A DNA stretch of 64,000 bases from JANMDU01 sp031418715 (GTDB lineage Bacteria; Pseudomonadota; Gammaproteobacteria; Burkholderiales; Burkholderiaceae_C), in contig JANOJL010000030.1 of NCBI GenBank assembly GCA_031418715.1, forward strand, positions 1 to 64,000, written 5' to 3'. Below the pieces are notes generated by a model. That model was not told the DNA's origin and searched no databases. It saw only the letters and a program-made list of their open reading frames with translations. Position 1 is the stretch's first letter, and every line of letters starts with the position of its first letter. Positions 1 through 8,373 of this stretch are shown here, one piece after another. The position numbers and the translations under genes were made by a program.

Positions 1-606
1 GGCGTGGAAGGCAAAATTGCAGCAGCGAAATTCGCTCGTGAAAACAAGATTCCCTATCTCGGTATTTGCCTAGGCATGCAAGTGGCTACCATCGAATACG
101 CCCGTAACATGGCGGGTTTGAAAGATGCCAACAGCACCGAATTCGCGCCCGATTGCCCTCATCCGGTGATCGCACTGATTGCCGAGTGGAAAGACAAAGA
201 TGGCAGCATTCAAAAGCGCGATGCGAAATCAGATCTCGGCGGCACGATGCGCCTCGGTGCGCAAAGCTCCGATGTTTCCAAAAATACGCTCGCGCACAGC
301 ATCTATGGCGACGTGGTCACTGAGCGCCATCGCCATCGCTACGAGGCGAATGTCAACTATTTAGACACGCTGCGCAAAGCAGGCTTGGTAATCTCCGCGC
401 TCACACAGCGCGAGCAGCTGACGGAGATTGTGGAGCTACCCAAAGAAGTACACCCGTGGTTTATTGGCGTGCAATTTCACCCTGAGTTCAAGTCTACGCC
501 TTGGGATGGACATCCGCTTTTTAACGCTTACATCAAGGCAGCGCTCGATCATCAAGGTTCGGGTAAAGCGTTGAAACCTGTGGTGGCGGGTAAGTCTGCG
601 GCTTGA
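1..606 (+). CDS. pyrG: CTP synthase, C-terminal part (partial at window start)
   Basis: CTP synthase makes CTP from UTP, ATP and glutamine in the cytoplasm. What is present is the class I glutamine amidotransferase domain. It shows the nucleophile elbow GICLGMQ (Cys about residue 22 of the fragment) and the downstream catalytic His/Glu in QFHPEF. The frame enters from outside the window at base 1 (G-V-E-G-K); the GTG at base 4 is internal, not a start. The synthetase half lies upstream of the window. The tail after the last helix (GKALKPVVAGKSAA) is typical of betaproteobacterial proteins. No terminator hairpin is seen after the stop. Confidence 0.96.
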   Translation, partial: GVEGKIAAAKFARENKIPYLGICLGMQVATIEYARNMAGLKDANSTEFAPDCPHPVIALIAEWKDKDGSIQKRDAKSDLGGTMRLGAQSSDVSKNTLAHSIYGDVVTERHRHRYEANVNYLDTLRKAGLVISALTQREQLTEIVELPKEVHPWFIGVQFHPEFKSTPWDGHPLFNAYIKAALDHQGSGKALKPVVAGKSAA

Positions 607-669
607 ATAGCCAGTAGGGCTTGTTGACTCAGTTTATGAGCGTTTTAGGCCAGTAGCCGTTACGGCATG

Positions 670-816
670 CTAGCCCTGCACGTGCAGCATTTGCCCCAGC
701 GCATGATGCCGCGCTTTCAACTGTACGCTGCCCAGACTGGGCAACACAACTGCTTCTTGTGCAAAGGCAGGCCTCTCGATGGGTGCTGAAAAAGCGAAAG
801 CAAATGCAGTTTTCAT
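670..816 (-). other. Possible 48-residue ORF, probably the remnant of a secreted protein
   Basis: In the 229-base gap between pyrG and the MAPEG gene, a minus-strand ATG at 816 opens a 48-codon frame. It starts MKTAFAFAFSAP and reaches FAQEAVVLPSLGSV, which looks like a signal peptide with a damaged hydrophobic core followed by an Ala-x-Ala-like site. It ends at TAG without further recognisable domain. It may be a decayed gene or chance. Nothing else is seen in this gap. Confidence 0.22.
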
Positions 817-835
817 GCTGCTATTCTAGGCAGCG

Positions 836-1225
836 TTAAATTGCAAACAAGCCAATGCAGACGACGCCTTCAATGCTCAAAACAGCCAGCGTCATCGCCA
901 TGCCCACCAGCCGTGCCCATCTCGCTTTGCGAGCCAGCAAACCAAAGGCATGCAACAAACGCCCCGCAATCAGTATCGAGCCAAAGCCCCAAAGCCATTC
1001 CGTGGCCAAACCATTGATCTCCAACAGCGCCATCAGCAGCAACACCATCGGCGCAGTTTCAGCGAAATTGCCGTGTGCACGGATACGGCGAATCAGCGTT
1101 TGATCTCCACCATCCAGCAAGCTCACTCGCGCTTGCACGCGCCGCAGGATCACCAGCGCGGTGAGCGCTGTTTGCAGCAGCGCACACAGGCCAGCAAACA
1201 ACAGACTGAGATGAGGCAAGGTCAT
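836..1225 (-). CDS. MAPEG family membrane protein
   Basis: A 129-residue integral membrane protein with about four hydrophobic helices. The pattern RVQARVSLLDGGD..RRIRAHGNFAE is the MAPEG signature (membrane-associated proteins in eicosanoid and glutathione metabolism), with the conserved R-x-x-x-N-x-x-E around residues 47-57. Bacterial members are often glutathione-dependent transferases or peroxidases of unknown substrate. An AAGGAG ribosome-binding site precedes the ATG. It lies head to tail with the SRPBCC gene on the same strand. Confidence 0.82.
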   Translation of the reverse strand: MTLPHLSLLFAGLCALLQTALTALVILRRVQARVSLLDGGDQTLIRRIRAHGNFAETAPMVLLLMALLEINGLATEWLWGFGSILIAGRLLHAFGLLARKARWARLVGMAMTLAVLSIEGVVCIGLFAI

Positions 1226-1288
1226 GAAAACTCCTTCAGTTTGACGAACACGCTGATCATGCCAAATCTAAATCGCGCGGTCATCCCT

Positions 1289-1708
1289 TTAAACCACAGA
1301 TTTTTCAGCCGCAGCTTTCAAGCTTGTCATCACATTGGGCAGAGACTTGCGCATGCCCGAGCCGATCAAGCGACCAAAGATTGGGGCAAGCAGGCCATCA
1401 AACGCCACGCGGTGAGTGGCTCGCGTACCGCCCTCGTGAGCTTGCAACTCGTGTTCAAAGCGCATCAGGCACAGCGGCAGCTTGCAATCCACCGTGAAGC
1501 TCTTGTTGCGAATCACTTCGCTGAACACAATATCTGATTTCGGGCCGCCATGGGGCACGATCACACCGCGAGTACCAGAGGCGAATGCGCCTTGGATCGA
1601 TGTTGATTTCACTTCGGTATCCCAAGCGGGCCATTGCGCCACGTTTTCATACAGGGCGAAAATGGTGGCGGCGGATGTGTTGATCTGGGCGCTGACTTCG
1701 AATTGCAT
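1289..1708 (-). CDS. SRPBCC / START-like domain protein
   Basis: 139 residues with the polyketide-cyclase/START-like fold pattern: an N-terminal strand MQFEVSAQINTSAATIFALYENVAQWPAWD, central strands, and a long C-terminal helix. Such proteins bind hydrophobic ligands in a deep pocket; the ligand cannot be told from sequence. The ATG has a good AAGGAG site. It lies between the MAPEG gene and the broken YCII gene, all on the minus strand. Confidence 0.78.
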   Translation of the reverse strand: MQFEVSAQINTSAATIFALYENVAQWPAWDTEVKSTSIQGAFASGTRGVIVPHGGPKSDIVFSEVIRNKSFTVDCKLPLCLMRFEHELQAHEGGTRATHRVAFDGLLAPIFGRLIGSGMRKSLPNVMTSLKAAAEKSVV

Positions 1709-1736
1709 GGTGGTTCTCCTTGAATCTTAAAAAATA

Positions 1737-2060
1737 TCAAACTGGGGAATACGCAACTTGGCGCACTTCCAGCGCACCAAAATGTACGGCGGGGCATTTT
1801 GCCGCCCAGCCAGTGGCCTCTGGCTCGCCGGGCACATCGATCAAATAGTAACCGCCAATTTGCGTGTCGCCAGCCAGCGCCATGCCTTCTTTGGTTGTGA
1901 TGCGGCCTTTTTCGGCAAACACGCGTTGAGCGCTTTCAGGCGGCGCGAGTTGGCCAGCAGCTACCAACACACCCGCTTGAATCAGCTGCTGGTTGTAAGC
2001 CATCATGGCCTGCATAGTTTGCTGCATCGCCTCAGCTGGAATATTCGCCATTGCGGCGGA
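1737..2060 (-). pseudogene. YCII-domain protein, 5' end deleted
   Basis: The minus strand reads a YCII (YciI/DGPF-like) domain from AMANIPAEAMQQTM through AAGQLAPPESAQRV to GGYYLIDVPGEPEA, but the family's N-terminal beta strand (typically MKYMLLIY-like) is absent. Upstream of about 2060 the frame instead runs antisense through a LysR gene, giving Arg-rich sequence unlike any YCII protein. The open frame continues to 2204, but that extension is not homologous. Most likely a deletion removed about 20 N-terminal residues and the promoter. Expression of a truncated product cannot be excluded. Confidence 0.7.
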
Positions 2061-2798
2061 GGCCCTCTCGCGCTCTTGGATACCGCTTGCAAAGATGTAG
2101 CCTCCGATGCGCAACATGCTTCGGGCAAGCTGCGGGCAACCATCGTCTCGCCTGTGGCGTTTTTGTACTTGATCCCGCTGCTGCCCAAATTCAGCCAGCG
2201 CCACCCTAATATTCAGCTCGAATTGGAACTGAGCGAGGATTCGGTGCAGCTTATTCCCAAGCGCTTTGATGTGGGCATTCGTGTGGGCGCATTGAATGAT
2301 GCTGCGTATGTCGCTCGGCCTCTAGGCCCGCTGCGCTTGCCGATCTGCGCCTCACCCAAATACATCAAAGCCAACGGTGTGCCGCACTCGCTCGATGATT
2401 TAGCGAATCATCGCCTGCTCATGCTGCAAATCACAGGCCGCGAGCAACCTACGCCCTTCTTCGTGCAAACGCGTAGCGATGGCGCACGCAGCATGCAAAT
2501 GCTCCAACTCCCCGGTCATTTCATCTGCAATGATTTCCGTGCTCTGCACCAAGCCTGCATCGACGGCCTAGGTATCGCCCAGCTACCGCAGCCCTTGGTG
2601 TTAGAAGCGCTCAAAAAAGGCCAGCTCAAAACCTTGCTCCCCGCGCATTTATTCGATGGTTTGCAACTCTTTATTCACTACCCCAGCCGCAAACAACTAC
2701 CCATGCGCGTGCGCGTGTTCGTTGATTTTTGTATCGAGCATTTCGGCGGACATGCAGATTTGACGGCGAATGTATCGGGCTTTGCAGCAAAAGCCTAG
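2061..2798 (+). pseudogene. LysR-type regulator, effector-binding domain only (HTH deleted)
   Basis: The plus strand reads an almost complete LysR substrate-binding domain: GKLRATIVSPVAF, LIPLLPKFSQRHPNIQLEL, RFDVGIRVG, then the second subdomain to RVRVFVDFCIEHF. The winged-helix DNA-binding domain and linker helix start (about 80 residues) are missing. Upstream of about 2060 the frame passes antisense through the YCII gene, so an open frame from 1758 is fortuitous. The two remnants point away from each other, as in a former divergent regulator/target pair. I infer loss of function. Confidence 0.72.
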
Positions 2799-2811
2799 GC
2801 TCACCAGTGCG

Positions 2812-3150
2812 CTACTTTCGTCGCGCCGCTTTCACGCTGTTGTCGTAATAATCCAGCGGCTTCTTTTGCACCCAGACGATGAAGGCGGCGATGTCTTCAT
2901 GCGCTTGCAACGAAGCCCAACTGGTATAGCTGCGAGCGAGTTCTTTCTCGTTAAAAGTAGCGTGAATTTTCCGGTGGCAGATGCGGTGAATCGTATGCGT
3001 CTCGCGGCCTCCTTGGCTTTTGGGAAGCAGGTGATGCTCGTCAATGCTTTTGCCAAAAACAAGGCCACGGCCGCAGAGCGGGCAGAAGCTGGGCGGCCAT
3101 GGCTCTGCCGCCGGATGCTCAGAGTCGCGCAATGCGCGTTTCCCAACCAT
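2812..3150 (-). CDS. HNH endonuclease domain protein
   Basis: 112 residues with a compact HNH fold: a zinc pair CPLCGR (about residues 23-28), the DEHHLLPKSQGG motif carrying the catalytic His, then HRICHRKIHATF supplying the second zinc pair and last His. It is a short stand-alone HNH protein of the type often found as a chromosomal orphan, so its role is unknown. The ATG at 3150 follows an AGAAG-like site. It is on the same strand as alaS, 97 bases downstream, with a palindromic repeat between them. Confidence 0.8.
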   Translation of the reverse strand: MVGKRALRDSEHPAAEPWPPSFCPLCGRGLVFGKSIDEHHLLPKSQGGRETHTIHRICHRKIHATFNEKELARSYTSWASLQAHEDIAAFIVWVQKKPLDYYDNSVKAARRK

Positions 3151-3177
3151 TCTTCTACATCACCCTATTTTTAAGCC

Positions 3178-3238
3178 AAATCAGCCTCTACCCGTTATAG
3201 AATATTCGTTGAATGCTATTTATTTAATAGCATTCAAC
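3178..3238 (+). repeat. Palindromic repeat family A, copy 1 (intergenic)
   Basis: Near-complete copy: AAATCAGCCTCTACCCG, then TTATAGAATATTCG, then a perfect 13-bp inverted repeat (3208-3220 with 3226-3238) around a 5-base loop. It lies between the 3' end of alaS and the HNH gene. The hairpin could affect transcript ends, but there is no terminator-like T-run. Confidence 0.85.
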
Positions 3239-3247
3239 GCAGATAAT

Positions 3248-5929
3248 TTAGAGCTTAGCCGCCACCCAAGCTTGTACGCTGGCCAAGGCTTCATCAAGCT
3301 TGGAAGCATCCGCGCCGCCAGCCATCGCCATATCCGGCTTGCCGCCGCCTTTGCCGCCGACTTGCTGAGCTACGAAGTTGACCAAATCGCCAGCTTTGAC
3401 TTTTGCAATGGAATCTTGAGTCACGCCAGCTGCGATTTGCACTTTGTCGCCATCGACAGCAGCCAATACGATCACCGCCGTTTTCAGCTTGTCTTTGAGC
3501 TTGTCCATCGTGTCGCGCAAAGCTTTGGCATCTGCGCCTTCGAGCTTTGCAGCGAGCACTTTGATGCCTTTGATATCGACCGCAGAATTGACCAGCTCAT
3601 CGCCTTGATTCGATGCAAGCTTGCCTTTGGCTTGTGCGAGTTCTTTTTCCAGCTCTTTGACCTGCATTTGCATGGCCGCGATGCGGTTGGAGAGTTCATC
3701 AGGAGACGATTTAAGCGCAGCTGCTGCTTTGCTCACCGTGGCTTCGAGGTGTTGCACAAACTCCAAAGCGCCTTGCCCCGTAACAGCTTCCACGCGGCGC
3801 ACGCCAGCGGCTACGCCACTTTCGGCCACGATTTTGAAGAAACCGATATCGCCTGTGGCTTTGACATGTGTGCCGCCGCACAGCTCGGTGGAGCTGCCAA
3901 TCGAGAGCACGCGCACTTCTTCACCATATTTTTCGCCAAACAGCATCATCGCGCCAGTGGCTTTGGCCGCTTCAATCTGCATCACTTTCGCATTGGTCGC
4001 GGCGTTGGCCAAAATCTCGGTGTTGACGATGCGCTCAATCTCCACGATTTGCGCATCCGTCACAGGTGCGTTGTGTGCAAAATCAAAGCGCGTGCGATCC
4101 GCCGTCACTTCGCTGCCTTTTTGCTGCACATGATCGCCCAGCACCTCGCGCAGAGCTTTGTGCATCAAATGCGTGGCGCTGTGGTTGCGAATGGTGCGAT
4201 TGCGCGCTTCGTGGTTGACCTTGGCGGTAACGACATCGCCCACGTTGATCGCGCCTGAATGCATATTGCCATGGTGGCCAAATACATCGGCTTTGATTTT
4301 TTGCGTATCGAGCGTGGAGAAAATCGCGCCGCTTGGGCCATGCAACAAGCCTTCGTCACCAGCTTGGCCACCGCTCTCGGCATAGAAAGGCGTGGTATCC
4401 AAGACCACGATGCCGTTTTGGCCAGCTTTTAGCTCAGTAGCCGTTATACCTTCTATATAGATTGCTATCACTTTAGCAGCAGACTCTAGCTGCTCATAGC
4501 CCACAAAGGTGTTCAATGCGCCACTGTAATCCAGCGCTTTACCCATCTTGAATTTGCCAGCGGCACGAGCTTGATTCTTCTGCTGCTCCATCGCTTCTTT
4601 GAAGCCAGCTTCGTCCAAACTCAAACCGCGCTCGCGACAGACATCAGCACTCAAATCCAGCGGGAAGCCATAGGTGTCATGCAGTTTGAAAGCCACATCA
4701 CCAGGCAGCACCTTGGCGCCACCGCCCAAGGCTGCATCCAATATCTGCATCCCGGTCTCGAGCGTTTCAAAGAAGCGCTCTTCTTCGACTTTCAGTACAT
4801 CCATCACGCGCTGGGCGTTGGCTTTGAGAAGGGGATAAGCATCGCCCATCAGCGCCACCAAATCGGGTACGATTTTGTGGAAAAACGGGGTTTTCTTGCC
4901 CAGTTTGTAGCCGTGGCGGATCGCGCGGCGCACGATGCGGCGTTGCACGTAGCCGCGCCCTTCGTTGCTCGGAATCACGCCATCGGCCACTAGGAAGCTG
5001 GTCGCGCGGATGTGATCCGCAATCACGCGCAGGCTGGGGTTGTTCAGATCCACGGGCACGTCTTTGCCAAACACCTCGCGTGAGGCGGCCGTGATCAGCT
5101 TTTGGAACAGATCAATCTCGTAATTGGAATGCACGCCCTGCAAAATCGCCGCCAAGCGCTCCAAGCCCATGCCGGTGTCCACGCAAGGCGCGGGCAGCTT
5201 GGTAATGGAGCCATCTTCCGCCATATTGAACTGCATGAACACATGGTTCCAGATTTCAATGAAACGATCGCCATCTTCATCTGGGCTGCCGGGTGGGCCG
5301 CCGGGAATGTGCGGGCCGTGGTCGAAGAAGATTTCACTGCACGGGCCGCAAGGGCCGGTATCGGCCATCATCCAGAAGTTGTCTGATTTGTATTTGCCAC
5401 CTTTGTTGTCGCCAATGCGCACCACACGCTCGGGCGGCAGGCCGATTTCTTTGGTCCAGATATCGTAGGCTTCATCGTCGTCGATATAGACTGTGGCGAG
5501 CAAGCGCTCAGCAGGCAAGCCGTAAACCACTGTGAGCAGTTCCCAGCCCCACTTCAGGCTCTCGCGTTTGAAATAGTCGCCAAAGCTCCAGTTGCCCAGC
5601 ATCTCGAAAAAGGTGTGGTGCCGAGCGGTGTAGCCGACGTTTTCTAAATCGTTGTGTTTGCCGCCGGCACGCAGGCAGGCTTGCACCGAAGCGGCACGCA
5701 CGTAGGGGCGCTTGTCTTCGCCCAAAAACACGTCTTTGAACTGCACCATGCCGCTGTTGGTGAACATCAGCGTTGGGTCATTGCCCGGCACGAGCGGGCT
5801 ACTGGCCACCGCGGTGTGGCCTTGCTTTTCAAAGTAAGCGATGAAAGACTGGCGAATCTCGTCCACGCTGAATTTTTGGACGGGTACGAAGGGTTTCAAA
5901 TGCGGATTCAGAGTGGTGGAATTTGACAT
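3248..5929 (-). CDS. alaS: Alanyl-tRNA synthetase
   Basis: 893 residues, full length for AlaRS. It charges tRNA-Ala and edits misacylated tRNA in the cytoplasm. It begins with the class II core (SFIAYFEKQGHTAVASSPL, then FTNSGMVQFKDVFLG). The editing domain has HSATHLMH and CGGTH (Cys about 684), and the C-terminal coiled coil and C-Ala domain finish the protein. Residues about 484-500 are encoded by a family A palindromic repeat, yet the local length matches the E. coli protein. The next gene downstream is the HNH gene on the same strand. Confidence 0.98.
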   Translation of the reverse strand: MSNSTTLNPHLKPFVPVQKFSVDEIRQSFIAYFEKQGHTAVASSPLVPGNDPTLMFTNSGMVQFKDVFLGEDKRPYVRAASVQACLRAGGKHNDLENVGYTARHHTFFEMLGNWSFGDYFKRESLKWGWELLTVVYGLPAERLLATVYIDDDEAYDIWTKEIGLPPERVVRIGDNKGGKYKSDNFWMMADTGPCGPCSEIFFDHGPHIPGGPPGSPDEDGDRFIEIWNHVFMQFNMAEDGSITKLPAPCVDTGMGLERLAAILQGVHSNYEIDLFQKLITAASREVFGKDVPVDLNNPSLRVIADHIRATSFLVADGVIPSNEGRGYVQRRIVRRAIRHGYKLGKKTPFFHKIVPDLVALMGDAYPLLKANAQRVMDVLKVEEERFFETLETGMQILDAALGGGAKVLPGDVAFKLHDTYGFPLDLSADVCRERGLSLDEAGFKEAMEQQKNQARAAGKFKMGKALDYSGALNTFVGYEQLESAAKVIAIYIEGITATELKAGQNGIVVLDTTPFYAESGGQAGDEGLLHGPSGAIFSTLDTQKIKADVFGHHGNMHSGAINVGDVVTAKVNHEARNRTIRNHSATHLMHKALREVLGDHVQQKGSEVTADRTRFDFAHNAPVTDAQIVEIERIVNTEILANAATNAKVMQIEAAKATGAMMLFGEKYGEEVRVLSIGSSTELCGGTHVKATGDIGFFKIVAESGVAAGVRRVEAVTGQGALEFVQHLEATVSKAAAALKSSPDELSNRIAAMQMQVKELEKELAQAKGKLASNQGDELVNSAVDIKGIKVLAAKLEGADAKALRDTMDKLKDKLKTAVIVLAAVDGDKVQIAAGVTQDSIAKVKAGDLVNFVAQQVGGKGGGKPDMAMAGGADASKLDEALASVQAWVAAKL
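4431..4480 (+). repeat. Palindromic repeat family A, copy 2 (inside alaS)
   Basis: Carries the family pattern AGCTCAGTAGCCGTTATA, then TATATAGATTGCTATCA, then a degenerate hairpin arm TTTAGCAGC. The 17 bases ending in GCTATCA are identical to the intergenic copy at 20667-20719. Read antisense in alaS it encodes VIAIYIEGITATEL. The frame is intact. Confidence 0.65.
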
Positions 5930-5976
5930 AGCCCGCCATTTTACTGGGACACACGCACCCCATTCTTCGGTTTGAA

Positions 5977-7800
5977 CTATTCTTCCAGCGCCCGCCTTCT
6001 GGCATCATGCCACTCGTAGCCGACTTTGACTTGGCTCGACTCCTCTTCCAACTGGCGCTCCAATTCCAGTCGCCCTTCGCGGATGGCCTTGATCAGGTCT
6101 TTGCGATCCAATTCTTTGCGTAGCTTGGCCGTTTGTTTGAGTTGCTCCAAATTGGTACGCCTGAACGCATCAGCTTTTTCTTTGGCCTCATAGCGACCGT
6201 GCCCCAGCATTTCCAAGGCTTGGCGACCCACGTTAAGAGAGCTCTCAAACAGCTCACGCTGCGCAAAAGTCACCCCCAATTCCTTCAAGTCGACCAAGTG
6301 CGGCACGTCTTTGGCGCGGGCAATGATCTGAAGGCGGGGAAAGTGCTTTCTAGCGAGTGCGGCGATTTCTGTGACGGTCTCTTTGTCATCAACGGCAATC
6401 ACCAGGATCTTGGCTTTGTGGGCACCAGCGACTTCAAGCAAATCGAGCCGCGCCGCATCGCCGTAAAACACCTTAAAGCCAAACTGGCGCATGCTCTCAA
6501 CGTGCTCACTGTCGTGATCCAACACCGTCGAGACGATGCCATTGGATTTCAGCAGTCGGCCCACAATCTGACCAAAGCGCCCAAACCCAGCAATGATCAC
6601 GCCGTTGTGATCCATCTCAGCGTCTGCCGCCGGTTTATCCTTGCCCCCACTGAACCAACGCACTTGCAACAGGTCTTGCGCTTTCATCAAAAGCGGCGAC
6701 ACGGCCATCGATAGCGCCACGATTAGATTGATCCAGGCGCCCTGGTCCGCGCTGATCATCTTGCCCGACAGCGCCAAGCTGATCACGACAAACGCAAACT
6801 CACTGCCTTGCCCGAGCAGTGTCATGAAGCCTATGCGTTGGCCGACAGCGAGCTTAAAGAGCGACGCCAAACCGTACAACAGGGCAAACTTGACCACCAA
6901 GTACAAAGCCAGCAAGCCAATGATTTGCGGCCAAAACTGCACCAGCAAGCCTAGATTGATTGCCGAACCAATGGTGATGAAAAAGAGACCTAGAAACAAG
7001 CCTTTGAAAGGCTCTAAATCGGCCTCCAACTCATGCCGATACTCGCTGCTGGCCAGCATGACGCCGGCAATAAAAGCCCCCAAGCCCGCCGAGACGCCCA
7101 CAAAGGTCATCAACTCCATAACAGCGATGACCAGCAAAAGGGCTGTGCCCACGAATAGTTCGCGCGAACCGTTTTTAGCGATCCAGCCCAAAACAAGCCC
7201 CACGACATAGCGCCCGCCGAGCACCACCGCTACGATGGCCCCAATGGCGTAAAGCGGTTGGAAAGCCTTTGCGCCCTCGCTAGGAAAAAAGAGGCTGATC
7301 GCAATCAAAATCGGGATCGCGGCCATATCCTGAAACAACAATACGCCGAAGCTGCTCTGCCCCACCGTTGCGCCCATCAAATTACGGTCGTTCATCAACT
7401 GAACGGCAACCGCCGTCGACGAAAGCGCCAGAGTGAGGCCCAAAATCAAAGCGGCTGCCGGCGAAAAGCCAAACGCATAAACGCCTGCGCCCAACACCAG
7501 CCCGCAGACGGCCATTTGCGCCGCGCCATAGCCAAAAACCCGCAGTCGCATCGCCCACAAACGCTTGACATCCAACTCCAGCCCGATGGTGAACAGCATC
7601 AGCACAATCCCTAGCTCCGCCAGCAGCGCAATATTGCTGTCTGCTTTTGACAAGCCTAGGCCGTAAGGCCCAATCGCCAATCCCGCCAGTAAATAACCCA
7701 GCACAACGCCCAATCCAAAGCGCTTGGCCAGCGGCACGACGACGACCATGGCCGCCAAGTAAATCAAGACAGTCAACAGAATGTTCGTTTCAGTGGGCAT
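5977..7800 (-). CDS. kefC: Glutathione-gated-type K+/H+ antiporter (KefB/KefC family)
   Basis: 607 residues of the CPA2 family: about 12 membrane segments in the first 380 residues (GLGVVLGYLLAGLAIGPYGL, LGLTLALSSTAVAVQLM), then a cytoplasmic RCK/TrkA-N domain with the Rossmann motif GFGRFGQIVGRLL and acid VLDHD. It exports K+ in exchange for H+, protecting against electrophiles. I chose ATG 7800, preceded by GGGGGTGA; GTG 7806 in frame is possible. It overlaps the kefF-like gene by 11 bases, so translation is probably coupled and the ancillary protein is its partner. Confidence 0.9.
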   Translation of the reverse strand: MPTETNILLTVLIYLAAMVVVVPLAKRFGLGVVLGYLLAGLAIGPYGLGLSKADSNIALLAELGIVLMLFTIGLELDVKRLWAMRLRVFGYGAAQMAVCGLVLGAGVYAFGFSPAAALILGLTLALSSTAVAVQLMNDRNLMGATVGQSSFGVLLFQDMAAIPILIAISLFFPSEGAKAFQPLYAIGAIVAVVLGGRYVVGLVLGWIAKNGSRELFVGTALLLVIAVMELMTFVGVSAGLGAFIAGVMLASSEYRHELEADLEPFKGLFLGLFFITIGSAINLGLLVQFWPQIIGLLALYLVVKFALLYGLASLFKLAVGQRIGFMTLLGQGSEFAFVVISLALSGKMISADQGAWINLIVALSMAVSPLLMKAQDLLQVRWFSGGKDKPAADAEMDHNGVIIAGFGRFGQIVGRLLKSNGIVSTVLDHDSEHVESMRQFGFKVFYGDAARLDLLEVAGAHKAKILVIAVDDKETVTEIAALARKHFPRLQIIARAKDVPHLVDLKELGVTFAQRELFESSLNVGRQALEMLGHGRYEAKEKADAFRRTNLEQLKQTAKLRKELDRKDLIKAIREGRLELERQLEEESSQVKVGYEWHDARRRALEE

Positions 7801-8368
7801 GATCACCCCCGTCGGTTTTGGCGCTAAGCGATGCCAGTTCGGCCACCAATCGATCTCGGTAGGCTTCGGCCGCTTGCAGGAGTTGGGTATCGTTCAGACT
7901 CCCCGCGTGGTAAACCGTGTAGGGCTCTAACCATTCCATGCCGCAGAAGAGTGCGGTTTGGTGGATCGGTGTGGATATCTGATTCATGGGAAAGTGGTTG
8001 TAGCCTGCGTCGGTATAGGCGCTTTGCTCGCCGCCCGCTGTGGCGGCCCAAAGCAGGCGTTTGCCGCGCAGCGCATCGCTAGGCTTGCCATCGCTGCCGT
8101 GCCCATAAGCCCAGCCGTAAGCCAGAACCTTTTCAAACCACAGGGAGAGCAGCGCCGGCGTGTGATACCAATGCAAGGGGTGCTGCAAAACGATGGTGTG
8201 GCTATTACTCAGTTGCTTTTGCTCTGCCGCGGTATCGATATGGAAGTCTGGATACAGCTCGTACAGATTGCGCACATGCACGCCAGGCAGATCATGCACC
8301 GCTCGCAGCAGCGCTCGCCCTGCCCGAGAGTGCTTTGGATAGGGATGGGCATATATCAAGGTGATCAT
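7790..8368 (-). CDS. kefF: KefF-like flavodoxin-fold NAD(P)H oxidoreductase, ancillary to KefC
   Basis: 192 residues of the NAD(P)H quinone dehydrogenase family: LIYAHPYPKHSRAG at the start binds FMN phosphate, HPLHWYHTPALLSLWFEKVL and GKRLLWAATAGGEQSAY are the family core motifs. KefF-type proteins bind and activate KefC and reduce quinone electrophiles. Position directly upstream of and overlapping the antiporter gene supports this role. The ATG at 8368 has an AAGGGA site. A quinone-reductase role without channel activation is the alternative. Confidence 0.87.
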   Translation of the reverse strand: MITLIYAHPYPKHSRAGRALLRAVHDLPGVHVRNLYELYPDFHIDTAAEQKQLSNSHTIVLQHPLHWYHTPALLSLWFEKVLAYGWAYGHGSDGKPSDALRGKRLLWAATAGGEQSAYTDAGYNHFPMNQISTPIHQTALFCGMEWLEPYTVYHAGSLNDTQLLQAAEAYRDRLVAELASLSAKTDGGDHAH

Positions 8369-8373
8369 TGTGT

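Noticed and set aside
3044..4258. Long open frame of 404 codons on the plus strand opposite alaS
   Set aside because: It lies antisense to the well-supported alaS gene, shows His/Arg-rich low-information sequence and no motif. It is an artefact of codon bias, like many other long antisense frames in this window.
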